A stretch of 64,000 nucleotides of DNA, from assembly GCF_000518265.1 (NCBI RefSeq), contig NZ_JADG01000004.1, forward strand, positions 682,001-746,000, given 5' to 3'. The notes beneath the pieces are model-generated. The model searched no databases, was not told where the DNA came from, and saw only the letters and a program-made list of their open reading frames with translations. This stretch comes from Actinomadura oligospora ATCC 43269 (GTDB taxonomy: Bacteria > Actinomycetota > Actinomycetes > Streptosporangiales > Streptosporangiaceae). The translations under genes were made by a program, and so were the position numbers. Position 1 is the first letter of the stretch. Every line of letters begins with the position of its first letter. Of the stretch, positions 37,981 to 48,999 are shown piece by piece.

Positions 37981-38130
37981 CCGGGGCCGGGCCACTCGTG
38001 GCGGCCCGGCCCCGGTCACCCTCGTGACCGGGCCACGAAAGGGTTTCCGGGTGCCTCCCCCGCGCGGGAGGCACCCGGAAAGTCTCGTCCGGCCCGGACG
38101 GGCCCCCTCGCGGACCACGGCCCGCGAGGG
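37981..38130. terminator. run of four hairpins between convergent emfourin and leuA genes
   Basis: Stem A is 37981-38015 (13 bp, CCGGGGCCGGGCC). Stem B is 38011-38032 (9 bp, CCCGGTCAC) and shares 5 bases with A. Stem C is 38044-38081 (16 bp, TTTCCGGGTGCCTCCC, 6-nt loop). Stem D is 38105-38130 (9 bp, CCCTCGCGG). All stems are perfect. C is the strongest terminator candidate and would work in both directions. Confidence 0.75.
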
Positions 38131-38138
38131 CCCGGAGA

Positions 38139-39887
<1,749 letters not shown>

Positions 39888-39900
39888 TCACGTCAGAGTC

Positions 39901-39942
39901 CCGCAGCGAGGGAGCCGGCCTGTCTACAGGCCCCCGCTGCGG
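39901..39942 (-). terminator. attenuator hairpin upstream of leuA
   Basis: The outer arms CCGCAGCG / CGCTGCGG pair around a G/C-rich middle that also forms GGCCTG-TAGA-CAGGCC. The hairpin overlaps the 3' end of the leader ORF and lies 56 bp before leuA. Ribosome position over the leucine codons could decide whether it forms. Confidence 0.65.
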
Positions 39943-39971
39943 CCGCTAAGGAGAAGCAGCTCCACGAACAC
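39924..39971 (-). CDS. leuL: leuA leader peptide
   Basis: This 15-residue peptide reads VFVELLLLSGRSGGL, with four consecutive leucine codons (CTG CTT CTC CTT) and a fifth just before the stop. The GTG start lies 7 nt after TAGCTT, so the leader is probably itself translated from a leaderless message. Stalling at the leucine codons when charged leucyl-tRNA is scarce would alter folding of the overlapping hairpin and permit leuA transcription. Confidence 0.75.
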   Translation of the reverse strand: MFVELLLLSGRSGGL

Positions 39972-40062
39972 GATCGTCAAGCTAACAGATCCCATCCGGA
40001 AGTCGGAAACCCGGTCTCGCCATCTGAGACGACCGCGTCTCGCGAGCCGCCTACCAGCGCCT

Positions 40063-40833
40063 TCAGGAAAGGCGTGTCGGGATGAGCACGGAGAGGCATG
40101 TCACACAGCCCTCCAGCGCCTCGAACTCGCCGATGTCCACGACCGTCACCCGGAAGCCGTCGGCGGCGAGCAGGGCGGCGGTGCGCGGCGCGGACGCGGC
40201 GAGCAGCAGGTGGTCCGGCCCGAGGACGACCACGTGCGCGCCCGCGGGCTCGGGCGCGACGCGCAGGGCGGGCAGCGCCGAGGTGTCCAGCCAGTCCGGG
40301 ACGCCGATGAGCGAGCCGTCCGGGAGGGCCGTCATCGCCGACTTCAGGTGCAGCGCGCCCCGCACGTCCACCGGGACGACCCGGCGCCCGCCGAGGAGCC
40401 GCGCGAGCTGGCAGATGCCCTCCTCGTTGGTGCGGTCGCCGCGTCCGACGTAGACGGTGTCGCCCGCCTGGAGCACGTCGCCGCCGTCCAGGGTGCCGGG
40501 GGCGGTGATCCGCTCCACGGTCAGCCCGAGGTCGCGGACGACACCCTCGGTCCCGGCGACCTCGCCGCGGCGCTCCGGCGCGCCCGGCAGGGTCAGCACC
40601 GCCGTCTCCCCGCAGACCACGACCGTGTCCTCGACGAACACCGCGTCGGGGGCGTCGTCCGCCTCCGGGACGGCCCGGACCGCCCATCCGGCCGCCCGCA
40701 GCGCGTCGACGTACGCCTCGTGCTGCCGCCGGGCGAGGCCGAGGTCCACGGGCCGCCGCTCGATGTGCGCGACCAGCCCTTCCGCCAGCCGCGGTCCCGG
40801 CCGCCGCACCAACGCGAGTCCTGCGTCCGCCAT
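40063..40833 (-). CDS. ddaH: dimethylargininase (DDAH)
   Basis: This 256-residue member of the guanidino-group modifying superfamily hydrolyses N-omega-methylated arginine to citrulline and methylamines. Seen are DAVFVEDTVVVCGETAVLTLPG, the GTLDGGDVLQAGDTVYVGRGDRTNEEG motif, the catalytic His in GALHLKSAMTALPDG and the C-terminal catalytic Cys in EALEGCVTCLSVLIP. The start follows AGGAGGGA. Arginine deiminase-type activity is a less likely alternative given the short length. It is upstream of leuL on the same strand, apparently as a separate unit. Confidence 0.9.
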   Translation of the reverse strand: MADAGLALVRRPGPRLAEGLVAHIERRPVDLGLARRQHEAYVDALRAAGWAVRAVPEADDAPDAVFVEDTVVVCGETAVLTLPGAPERRGEVAGTEGVVRDLGLTVERITAPGTLDGGDVLQAGDTVYVGRGDRTNEEGICQLARLLGGRRVVPVDVRGALHLKSAMTALPDGSLIGVPDWLDTSALPALRVAPEPAGAHVVVLGPDHLLLAASAPRTAALLAADGFRVTVVDIGEFEALEGCVTCLSVLIPTRLS

Positions 40834-40888
40834 GCTCCCGTCCCTCCTGGGTCCGTCCGAGCCGTTGCGGCCTGTGACAGCGTTCTGG

Positions 40889-40955
40889 GGCGTGTCTCAA
40901 GGTCACCTGCCCTACTACGCGACGCTCGCCACGGGCGCCGACCTTGAGACACGCC
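40889..40955. mobile_element. MITE-like element, short copy (67 bp)
   Basis: Perfect 16-bp inverted ends GGCGTGTCTCAAGGTC / GACCTTGAGACACGCC surround 35 internal bases, and a 4-bp direct repeat CTGG flanks both sides (40885-40888 and 40956-40959). The internal margins ACCTGCCC and CTCGCCACGGGCGCC match the 162-bp element at 3228-3389 in reverse orientation. It lies between ddaH and the TerB-like gene, close to the latter's stop codon. Confidence 0.75.
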
Positions 40956-40966
40956 CTGGAAAGAGA

Positions 40967-41578
40967 TTAGTGCGCGGCGGCCTCGGTCATCGTGATGACG
41001 CCGAGGGCGTGGGCGCGGCTCATGGCGAGGAGCTGGGCGACGCGGTGCAGGGTGCGGCGCTCGGCCTCGTCCAGGGGGCCGTCGGCCAGGCCGATCCGGA
41101 CGCAGCGGGCCAGGAACCACTCCTTCGCCTCGACGGCGAGGCCGGATCCGGCGCGGGCGACCTCCTCCTCGAGGAACTCCTCACGGAGCTCGAGGTCGGT
41201 GTCGATGCACAGGTCGTCGTACCCGAGCTCGCCGTAGCCGGTGACGGCCTCGATGGCGCGTTCCCGGGCGTCCTCGTCCTCGGGGTCGCCGGAGCGCAGG
41301 ACGAGCCCGGCGGCGGCGCGCATCCCCGCCGGCAGCGCGGCGGCGAGCTGCTGCGCGGTGGGCGCGCGCAGGGCGGAGACAGGGAACCGGGCCCTGCACA
41401 CCCGGCACTCGACGACCTCGCCGAGGCGGCGCAGCGGGACGGCCGGGAGGAAGAAGAGGGTGATCCACCGGCGGGCGGCCCGGCGGCGGTAGGCGCGGTC
41501 GCCGCCACAGCGGGGACAGTGGAAGACCCCCTCACCCGTGGTGCGGAAGAACACCGAAAAGCCGAAAACAAGCAACAC
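40967..41578 (-). CDS. zinc-ribbon and TerB-like domain protein
   Basis: This 203-residue protein has an N-terminal zinc ribbon: two CxxC pairs in FHCPRCGGD and VECRVCRAR flank a short hydrophobic stretch, WITLFFLPAVPL. An all-helical acidic domain (about residues 85-200) resembles TerB-type domains, with LGYDDLCIDTDLELREEFLEEEV and ADGPLDEAERRTLHRVAQLLAMS. Such proteins are linked to envelope or stress functions, but no specific role is known. GTG follows GGGAGGAGA. It ends 12 bp from the short MITE-like element. Confidence 0.7.
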   Translation of the reverse strand: MLLVFGFSVFFRTTGEGVFHCPRCGGDRAYRRRAARRWITLFFLPAVPLRRLGEVVECRVCRARFPVSALRAPTAQQLAAALPAGMRAAAGLVLRSGDPEDEDARERAIEAVTGYGELGYDDLCIDTDLELREEFLEEEVARAGSGLAVEAKEWFLARCVRIGLADGPLDEAERRTLHRVAQLLAMSRAHALGVITMTEAAAH

Positions 41579-41677
41579 CGGTCTCTCCTCCCGAAACGGA
41601 CGCGTCCAAACTACCGATCCCGGCCGCCTCCCGCGCCCCACGCGATCGAGGTCGCATCGGCCCCTTACGCTTGGCAC

Positions 41678-42319
41678 ATGACCGGTGACATGGGACGGCC
41701 CCAGTTCCTGCCGCCCGAGGAGCAGCCGCCGGAGCCGGTGCCCGACCCGGGCCCCGAACCCGCCGCCGAGCAGCCCTCCCCGGTGGCCGCCCGGTCGCGC
41801 GCCGCGGCGGTCTGGAGCGCGCTGACCGTCCTGTCCTCGCTGGCGCTGCTGATCTCGGCGTTCCTGCCGTGGGCGCGGCTGGAGATGGTCACCGAGCTGC
41901 TCGGCGCCTCGATCCGCGACGATCTCGGGCCGGTCGCGGGCATCGAGGCGGACGGCACCGTCGTGGTGGTGCCGGTGCTGGCCCTCTCGGCCGCCGTGGT
42001 CGCGCTGTGGGGCGCGGCCGGACGGGACGCCCGGATCGCCGCCCTGGCCGCGCTGCCGGGCTCGCTCGCGCTGGTCGCCTGCGTCCTGTTCGCGCTGCGG
42101 CTGCACCGGACGGGCGACCGGTACGGCGAGCAGGGCGCGCTCATCGCCTCGCACACGCACGTCTCGCTCGCCTACGGCTGGTATCTGGCCGTCGGCGCGG
42201 CCCTGCTGGTCGTCGGGACCGGCCTGGTCCGCCCGTTCGCGCGGCGGGCGCGGGCCCGGACGGCGGACGGACCGGCGGGCGGGCCGGATCAGGCGGTGGT
42301 GGGGCCGGATCAGTCGTAG
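41678..42319 (+). CDS. conserved actinobacterial membrane protein of unknown function
   Basis: This 213-residue protein has a Pro/Glu-rich cytoplasmic N-terminus (about residues 8-35) and four membrane segments: LTVLSSLALLISAFLPW, VVVVPVLALSAAVVALWGAA, IAALAALPGSLALVACVLFAL and YGWYLAVGAALLVVGTGLV. The pattern SAFLPWARLEM after the first segment recurs in small actinobacterial membrane proteins without assigned function. TACGCT lies 6 nt before the ATG. Its last 10 bp overlap the end of the convergent era gene. Confidence 0.7.
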   Translation: MTGDMGRPQFLPPEEQPPEPVPDPGPEPAAEQPSPVAARSRAAAVWSALTVLSSLALLISAFLPWARLEMVTELLGASIRDDLGPVAGIEADGTVVVVPVLALSAAVVALWGAAGRDARIAALAALPGSLALVACVLFALRLHRTGDRYGEQGALIASHTHVSLAYGWYLAVGAALLVVGTGLVRPFARRARARTADGPAGGPDQAVVGPDQS

Positions 42320-43245
42320 AAGCCGAGGCGGCGGAGCTGCTTCGGGTCGCGCTGCCAGTCCTTGAGGACCTTGATCCGCAGGTCGAGGTAGACCTTGGTG
42401 CCGAGCAGGGCCTCGATCTGCCGTCGGGCCTGCCGCCCGACCTCCTTCAGCCGGGCGCCCTTGTGCCCGATGATGATGCCCTTCTGGCTGTCCCGCTCCA
42501 CGTACAGGTGGGCGTAGATGTCGGTGAGGTCCTCGCGGCCCGCGCGGGGGGCCATCTCGTCCACGGCGACGGCGATCGAGTGGGGAAGCTCGTCCCGGAC
42601 GCCCTCCAGCGCCGCCTCGCGGATCAGCTCGGCGACCAGGACCTGCTCGGGCTCGTCGGTCAGGTCGCCCTCGGGGTAGAGCGCGAAGCCCTCCGGCAGG
42701 TGCTTGATCAGCAGGTCGCCGACCACGTCCAGCTGGAAGCCGTCCACCGACGAGCAGGGCACGATGTCGGCGAACTCGCCCAGTTCCCCGACGGCGAGGA
42801 GCTGCCGGGCGACCTGTTCGGGCGTGGCGCGGTCGGTCTTGGTGACGATCGCCACGACCGGCGTCCGCTTCACGTTGGCGAGCTCGCGCGCGATGTACTT
42901 GTCGCCGGGCCCGACGGGCTGGTCGGCCGGGACGCAGAAGCCGATCACGTCCACCTCGGTGAGGGTGGACCGGACGAGGCTGTCCAGCCGCTCCCCGAGC
43001 AGCGTGCGGGGCTTGTGGAGGCCGGGCGTGTCGACCACGACGAGCTGGGCGTCCGGGCGGTGCACGATGCCCCGGATCGCCCGCCGGGTGGTCTGCGGGC
43101 GGCTGCTGGTGATCGCCACCTTGGTCCCGACCAGCGCGTTCATCAGCGTGGACTTGCCGACGTTGGGCCGTCCGACGAAGCAGGCGAACCCGGACCTGAA
43201 CGGCTCGGGCTGCGGGGTCTCTGCTGGCGATCCTGGCGATGTCAC
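42310..43245 (-). CDS. era: GTPase Era
   Basis: This 311-residue GTPase needed for 16S rRNA processing has G1 GRPNVGKST, G2 around SSRPQTTRR, G3 DTPGLHKP, G4 TKTD and G5 CSS. A C-terminal KH domain (GIIIGHKGARLKEVGRQARRQIEALLG, about residues 255-282) ends with DWQRDPKQLRRLGFYD. GTG at 43245 lies 7 nt after GACAAT, suggesting a leaderless message. Local gene order (phoH, ybeY, CNNM, CDA-like, era, recO) is standard for actinomycetes. Confidence 0.97.
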   Translation of the reverse strand: MTSPGSPAETPQPEPFRSGFACFVGRPNVGKSTLMNALVGTKVAITSSRPQTTRRAIRGIVHRPDAQLVVVDTPGLHKPRTLLGERLDSLVRSTLTEVDVIGFCVPADQPVGPGDKYIARELANVKRTPVVAIVTKTDRATPEQVARQLLAVGELGEFADIVPCSSVDGFQLDVVGDLLIKHLPEGFALYPEGDLTDEPEQVLVAELIREAALEGVRDELPHSIAVAVDEMAPRAGREDLTDIYAHLYVERDSQKGIIIGHKGARLKEVGRQARRQIEALLGTKVYLDLRIKVLKDWQRDPKQLRRLGFYD

Positions 43246-43303
43246 GTCACCAATTGTCGCCGACGCGACGCAGCGCCTCGTCCACCGGCGTGCCCGGGGG
43301 GCC

Positions 43304-46300
43304 TCAGGCGGCCGGGGATCCGAGGGCGCGGAGGGCGTCGGCGGCGGCGTGGGACCAGTGCTCGACGCCGATCCGCCCGCCGATCTCGATCGCGAACCGG
43401 TAGTGCGCGGCGGCCTCGTCCGGACGGCCCAGGAACGCGGCCAGGTCTCCGAGGGTGTGCGCGATCGGCCCCAGCGTGGCGACCGCGCTCGCCCCGCCGG
43501 CGATGTGGTCGGCGAACGGGAGCAGGTCGTCCAGGCAGCGTTCGGCCAGGTCACGGTCCCCGAGGGCGATCGCGCGGCGGGAGCGGACGGCCAGGGCCAG
43601 CTCGTAGAAGTAGTCCGGGCGGACCGGGCCCGCGCCCTCGACCGCCCGGCGCGCCTCGTCCAGGCGTCCGGCGGCGGCGAGGGCCAGCGCGAGCAGGTCG
43701 GCGGTGGCGCTGATGTGTGGCCACTGCTCGGCCATCCACGTCGCCGGTTCGACCATCTCGGCGACGCGCCCGCGCACGAGCCGGAGGCAGAAGATCCCGA
43801 AGAACGTCACACCCTGCTCGCTGGACCAGATCCCCGTCCGGGAGATGGCGTCGCCGACCTCCCGGTAGGCGCGTTCGGCGTCGTCGTACTCGGCGGAGAA
43901 GGCGTGGCCGAGGGCCCGGTGCCACTCGCTGATCTGCCGCAGCAGGGGCAGGCCGTACTGCTCGGCCAGCCGCTGCCCCTCGGCGCGGTGGCGGGCCGCC
44001 TCGTCCACCCGGAGGAACGCCATCTGGACCTGCTGGAGCTGCAGATGGGCGAGGACCTGGTAGGACCCCAGCTCGTGCCGTGTCGCCAGCTCCATCAGCT
44101 CGCTCGCGAGCTCGTACCGCGCCTGGCGGTCGGCGGCACTTCGGTAGCTGTTGATGTAGCGGCCGTTCAGCGCGGCGGCGAGGGTCTCCGGACGGTCCAG
44201 GCGGCGGGCCAGGGCCAGCGCCTCGTCGGCGGCCCGCCGTCCCTCGTCGCCGGGCTCGCCCTCCTGCTCGATCGCGATGGTGGTGAGCAGCCGGGCGCGC
44301 AGCTCGTCGGCGTCGTCCGGCAGGCCCGCGAGGGCCTCGTGCGCCGCGTCCAGCAGCTCGGTGTCGAGGACGCCGTACTCGCGGGCCGTCCACAGCGTCG
44401 GGACGTCGAACGCGATGATCGCGCGCGTCAGCAGCTCGGTGTCGCCCAGCGCCCGCGCCTCGGCGACGCAGCGGGCGCGGCGCTCCCGGGACGGCACGAC
44501 CGCCCCGGCCAGCGCGAACGCGCGGATCGCCCGGATCTCCAGCTCCAGCCGGTCGCGCACCCGTCCCGGGTCCAGGACGGAGGCCGCGCGGGCCCAGAGC
44601 TCGGCGGCCGAGGCGTGGGCGAACCGGGCCTCGGCGGCGGACGCGGCGAGCGTCGCGTACCGGACGGCCCGTTCCGGGTCGGTGCCCGCTTCGAGGAAGT
44701 GGTGCGCGATCGCGCCGACCTCGCCGGGCGCGTGCCGTTCCATCGCGGCGGCGATCCGGCCGTGCAGGCGGGTCCGGCGGGCCGCCGACAGCTCGGCGGA
44801 CAGCGTGTCCCGGACGAGCGCGTGCGCGAACCGCATCCGGCCCGGCGCGGGCTCGGTGACCAGCCCGGCGGCGAGGCCCGCCTCCACCGCGTCCAGGACG
44901 GCGTCCTCGCCCCCCGCGGACAGCTCGATCAGCACCCGGACGTCGGTCTCCGGCCCGGCCACGGCCGCGTGCCGCAGGACGGCCAGCGCGTCCCCGGGCA
45001 GCCCGGCGAAGCGGCGGCGCAGCACGTCCCCGACCCCGGCGGGCACGCCGCGCGCCGCCGCGTCCGGGCCCTCGGCGTCGAGCAGCCGCGCGGTCTCGCG
45101 GGCGAAGAAGGGGTTCCCGCCGGTCCGCTCGGCGATCGCGGCCAGCTCGCCCGCGCCGACCTCGGCCGCGCAGGACGCCCTGACCAGCACGGCGACCTCG
45201 GCGTCGGCCAGCCCGGCGAGGTCGATCCGGACCGGCTCGTGCCGGGCGAGCCGCGCGAGGGCGCCCGTCATGCCGTCCGCCTCGGCCGGGCGGAACGTTC
45301 CCACGATCATCACGGGCAGCTCGGCCAGCCGCTCCGGCAGCCGGGACAGCAGGACGAGCGTCTCCTCGTCGGCCCAGTGCAGGTCGTCCAGGACCAGGAG
45401 CAGCGGCCCGGCGCCCGCGAGGCCCGCCAGGTAGTCGCCGACGGCCAGGTGCAGGCGGAACCGCCCGGTCGTGGCGTCGGCGGCCCGGTCGGCGCGCGCG
45501 GAGGACGCGTCGTCGAGCAGCGGGGCGAGCCGTCCCACCAGGGCCGCGTCCGGGGGCGTCCCGTCGGCGAGGACGCGCAGGATCTCCGCCCACGACCAGG
45601 CCGCCGGTGCTCCGTCGGCCTCCTCGGACCGGCCCCACGCGACCCGCCAGCCGTCCGCCGCCAGCCGCCGCGCGAACCGCTCGACCAGCGCCGTCTTGCC
45701 GATCCCCGCCTCGCCTCCGACCAGGACGACCTGGAAACGGCCGTCCTCGGCGCGTCCGGCGGCGTCCGCGAGGCGCTCGGTCTCGGCGTCCCGTCCGACG
45801 AAGGTCTCGCCGTCCGGCCGGACGAGCCGCAGCCTCGGACGCGCCGGGATAGGGGCTAAGGCGGCTGGGCGGGGAGTCGGCGGGAGGGGCTCCTGCGCGC
45901 GTGGGGGCGCGTCCAGGTGCGCGGCCTGCGCGAGGACGTCGGATTCCAGCGCACGCAGGCCCGGCCCGGGATCCACGCCGAGCTGCTCGGTCAGGACGTC
46001 GCGGGCCCGCCGCAGCGCGCCGAGCGCGTCCCCTTGGCGTCCGGTGCGGTAGAGCGCGAGGGCCAGCAACCGCCAGGCGTCCTCGCGCAGCGGGTTGGCG
46101 GCGACGTGCGCCTCCAGGTCCGGGACGGCCTCGGCCTCCGCGCCCAGTTCGAGCATCGCCTCGGCACGGCGTTCGGCGGCGAGCCGGTGCAGCTCGTCCA
46201 GCCGGGCGGCCTCGGCGGCGGCCCAGGGCAGGTCGGCGAACTCCGCGTACGCGGGGCCGCGCCACAGGTCGAGCGCCTGCTCGGCGAGTTCGCGCACCTC

Positions 46301-46669
46301 GACCGGCCCGCCCGCCTCACCGGAGCGCTCGACAAGCTCGTCGAACCGCCACGCGTCCACATCGGACGGCTGGAGCCGCAGCACGTATCCGGGCGGAGCC
46401 GTCACCAGCACCCGCGCGGGCGTACGAGGCGGACGGTCCGGTTCGAGCGCGCGCCGCAGGTGCGACACGAACGACTGGAGACCGGCGGCGGCCCGGGGCG
46501 GCGCGCCGTCCGGCCACAGGTCGTCGACGAGCCGGTCGGCCGGGACGAGCCGTCCGTGGGCGGCGACGAGCCGGGCCAGCACCGACCGCTGGCGGGGTCC
46601 GCCGAGCTCGGCCGGCTCCCCGCGCACCACGGCCTCGAAGGCCCCCAGGACTCGCACCGCCACTGCCAC
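43304..46669 (-). CDS. large BTAD-domain AfsR/SARP-type regulator with ATPase domain
   Basis: This protein of about 1121 residues has an N-terminal OmpR-type winged helix (VRVLGAFEAVV...QRSVLARLVAAHGRLVPADRLVDDLWPDG). A BTAD domain (about residues 95-240) and a STAND/AAA ATPase with GGEAGIGKTALVERFARRL and LLLVLDDLHWADEETL (about 320-560) follow. A long TPR-like helical C-terminus completes it. Such regulators activate secondary metabolism or transport genes. GTG at 46669 is chosen because TAGGCT lies 7 nt upstream. The next gene downstream on the strand is era; the MMPL exporter lies upstream and may be a target. Confidence 0.88.
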   Translation of the reverse strand: MAVAVRVLGAFEAVVRGEPAELGGPRQRSVLARLVAAHGRLVPADRLVDDLWPDGAPPRAAAGLQSFVSHLRRALEPDRPPRTPARVLVTAPPGYVLRLQPSDVDAWRFDELVERSGEAGGPVEVRELAEQALDLWRGPAYAEFADLPWAAAEAARLDELHRLAAERRAEAMLELGAEAEAVPDLEAHVAANPLREDAWRLLALALYRTGRQGDALGALRRARDVLTEQLGVDPGPGLRALESDVLAQAAHLDAPPRAQEPLPPTPRPAALAPIPARPRLRLVRPDGETFVGRDAETERLADAAGRAEDGRFQVVLVGGEAGIGKTALVERFARRLAADGWRVAWGRSEEADGAPAAWSWAEILRVLADGTPPDAALVGRLAPLLDDASSARADRAADATTGRFRLHLAVGDYLAGLAGAGPLLLVLDDLHWADEETLVLLSRLPERLAELPVMIVGTFRPAEADGMTGALARLARHEPVRIDLAGLADAEVAVLVRASCAAEVGAGELAAIAERTGGNPFFARETARLLDAEGPDAAARGVPAGVGDVLRRRFAGLPGDALAVLRHAAVAGPETDVRVLIELSAGGEDAVLDAVEAGLAAGLVTEPAPGRMRFAHALVRDTLSAELSAARRTRLHGRIAAAMERHAPGEVGAIAHHFLEAGTDPERAVRYATLAASAAEARFAHASAAELWARAASVLDPGRVRDRLELEIRAIRAFALAGAVVPSRERRARCVAEARALGDTELLTRAIIAFDVPTLWTAREYGVLDTELLDAAHEALAGLPDDADELRARLLTTIAIEQEGEPGDEGRRAADEALALARRLDRPETLAAALNGRYINSYRSAADRQARYELASELMELATRHELGSYQVLAHLQLQQVQMAFLRVDEAARHRAEGQRLAEQYGLPLLRQISEWHRALGHAFSAEYDDAERAYREVGDAISRTGIWSSEQGVTFFGIFCLRLVRGRVAEMVEPATWMAEQWPHISATADLLALALAAAGRLDEARRAVEGAGPVRPDYFYELALAVRSRRAIALGDRDLAERCLDDLLPFADHIAGGASAVATLGPIAHTLGDLAAFLGRPDEAAAHYRFAIEIGGRIGVEHWSHAAADALRALGSPAA

Positions 46670-46768
46670 GGACAAAAGCCTAATAGCCCGGCACACAGGA
46701 CGATGATCTCGCCCCGTGCGCCGGGCCTCCCGGCCGGGTCAGGCAGGCACGGGTCGGGCAGGCACGGG

Positions 46769-48892
46769 TCAGGCGGGCACGGGTGTCCGCTCCTCGTCCT
46801 CGGCGACCGAGCCGTGCGGGTCGAACTTCGGCAGGACGCGGTCCAGCGGCTTCGGCAGCCACCAGTTCGCCCGGCCGAGCAGCGCCATCGTGGCCGGAAC
46901 CAGGACGAGCCGGACGAGCGTCGCGTCCAGCGCCACCGCGACGGCCAGCCCGACGCCCATCTGCTTGATCACCAGGCTCGGGTCGGAGGCGAACCCGGCG
47001 AACACCGCCACCATGATCAGCGCGGCGCTGGAGATCACCCGGCCGGTCGCGGCGAGACCGGACCCGACCGAGCCGCGCGCGTCCCCGGTGCGCAGCCAGT
47101 CCTCCCTGACCCGGGAGAGCAGGAACACCTCGTAGTCCATCGAGACGCCGAACAGCACCACGAACATCAGCAGCGTGATGAAGCTCGACACCGGCACGCT
47201 GTGCGGCAGCCCGAGCAGCGTCGCGCCCCACCCCCACTGGAAGACCGCGACGAGCACGCCGTACGCGGCGCCGATCGACAGCATGTTCATCGCGGCGGCC
47301 TTCAGCGGCGCGACCAGCGACCGGAACACCAGCATCAGCATGATGAACGAGGTCGCGACCACCACGCCGATCACGGGCCAGAGCCGCTCGTCCAGGCGCC
47401 GGTTCAGGTCCACGTAGATCGCGGTGAGGCCGGTGATCTCCGCGCCGTCCGGGAGGGCGTGCGCGCGCAGCCGGTCCACGACGCCTGGGCCGCGCTTGTC
47501 CTGCGGGCCGTACGCGGGCGTCGCGACGAGCACGGCGGCGCTGCCGTCCGGGGACATCTGCGGCGGCGCGACGTTCACGACGCCCTCGGTGCGCGCGATG
47601 CGCTCCTGGATCGCGGGCAGCTCCGCGCGGTTCACCTTCCGCAGGTCGACGGCGACGAGCAGCGGACCGTTCGCGCCGGGCCCGTAGCCGTCCGCGAGCA
47701 GGTCGTACGCGCGCCGGACGGTGTTGGACGTCGGCTCGCTGCTGGAGTCGCTCGGCCACGTCCGCATGCCGAGGGCGGGCGCGGCGAGGGCGAGCAGGAT
47801 CACCAGGCTCGCCAGCAGCCACGCCCACGGGTGCCGTCCGACGTGCCCGGCCCAGCGGCGGACCAGCGGCGCGTCGGTGTGCACGACCGCGCCCGCCGCG
47901 CGGTCCCGGCGGCGCAGCACGCGGCGGCCGGACAGGCCGAGGACGGCGGGCAGCAGCGTCAGCGCGCTCACCACGGTCGCTGCGACCACCAGGCCGGTCG
48001 CGAAGCCCATGGTCATGAACACCGGGGTGCCCGACAGCACCAGTCCGGACAGCGCGAGCAGCACGGTGAACCCGGCGAACAGCACCGACATGCCCGCCGT
48101 CGCGGTCGCCCGTCCGGCGGCCTCCGGCACCGGCAGCCCTTGGGCGAGGCCCTCGCGGTGCCGGGTGAGGATGAACAGCGCGTAGTCGATGCCGACGCCG
48201 AGCCCGACCATCACCGCGAGGGTCGGCGCGGTCGTCGCGATGTCGGTCGCGGCGGCGAGCAGGGTGATCCCCGAGACCCCGACGCCGAGCCCGGCGAGCG
48301 CGATCGCGAGGGGCAGCCCTGCCGCGACGACCGACCCGAACGCCAGGAACAGGATGACCAGGGCCGCGATGATGCCGACGCCCTCACCGACACCGCCCGG
48401 CGCGGTCACGTTCTCCGGCAGCTGCCCGCCGAACTCGACCTTGTACCCGGCCGCCTTCAGGTCCGCGGTCGCGCCCTTCAGCAGGTCGAGCGACGGCTTG
48501 GGCTTGAGGTCGGTGACCTTCACGTCGTACCGGACGGTCAGCAGCGCGGTCGCGCCGCCCTTCCCCGGCGGCGCCTGATCCACCCCCGCCACGTGCGGCA
48601 GTGCCTGCAGTTTCGTCCACGCGACCACGAGCCTGGCCTGATCCACCTGCCCGCCGCGCGGGTTGCGCACGACGACCCGCGCGTCCGCCCCGGACAGCGC
48701 CGGGAAGCGCTCGGACAGCAGGTCGGACGCCTTCTGCGCGCCGCTCCCCGAGAGCCGGTAGTTGTCGTGGGTCGCGCCGCCGAACGCGCCCGCCAGTCCG
48801 GCGAACGCGCCGACCGCGACCAGCCAGATGATGATCATCCGCCAGGGGCGCAGCGCGGCGGCCCTTCCCAGGCGGTACAGCAGACGGGACAT
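46769..48892 (-). CDS. MMPL/RND-family membrane transporter
   Basis: This 707-residue exporter has 11-12 membrane segments in two halves. Each half has a large external loop after its first segment and a conserved membrane core: GVGIDYALFILTRHREG in the first half and LFGVSMDYEVFLLSRVREDW in the second. Both Asp-Tyr pairs are proton-relay candidates. Actinobacterial MMPL proteins export lipids, siderophores or drugs; the cargo here is unknown. It is followed at 100 bp by the large AfsR-type regulator in the same orientation. Confidence 0.9.
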   Translation of the reverse strand: MSRLLYRLGRAAALRPWRMIIIWLVAVGAFAGLAGAFGGATHDNYRLSGSGAQKASDLLSERFPALSGADARVVVRNPRGGQVDQARLVVAWTKLQALPHVAGVDQAPPGKGGATALLTVRYDVKVTDLKPKPSLDLLKGATADLKAAGYKVEFGGQLPENVTAPGGVGEGVGIIAALVILFLAFGSVVAAGLPLAIALAGLGVGVSGITLLAAATDIATTAPTLAVMVGLGVGIDYALFILTRHREGLAQGLPVPEAAGRATATAGMSVLFAGFTVLLALSGLVLSGTPVFMTMGFATGLVVAATVVSALTLLPAVLGLSGRRVLRRRDRAAGAVVHTDAPLVRRWAGHVGRHPWAWLLASLVILLALAAPALGMRTWPSDSSSEPTSNTVRRAYDLLADGYGPGANGPLLVAVDLRKVNRAELPAIQERIARTEGVVNVAPPQMSPDGSAAVLVATPAYGPQDKRGPGVVDRLRAHALPDGAEITGLTAIYVDLNRRLDERLWPVIGVVVATSFIMLMLVFRSLVAPLKAAAMNMLSIGAAYGVLVAVFQWGWGATLLGLPHSVPVSSFITLLMFVVLFGVSMDYEVFLLSRVREDWLRTGDARGSVGSGLAATGRVISSAALIMVAVFAGFASDPSLVIKQMGVGLAVAVALDATLVRLVLVPATMALLGRANWWLPKPLDRVLPKFDPHGSVAEDEERTPVPA

Positions 48893-48999
48893 GCTCGGGC
48901 TCCCAGAGACGTCGCAACGGAACGCCCCAAGGCTCGCCCGCCCCTCTTGCCACCGACTTGGCGGACGCTTGCGAACGGCCCGTCGGTAGGCTTGCGGAC

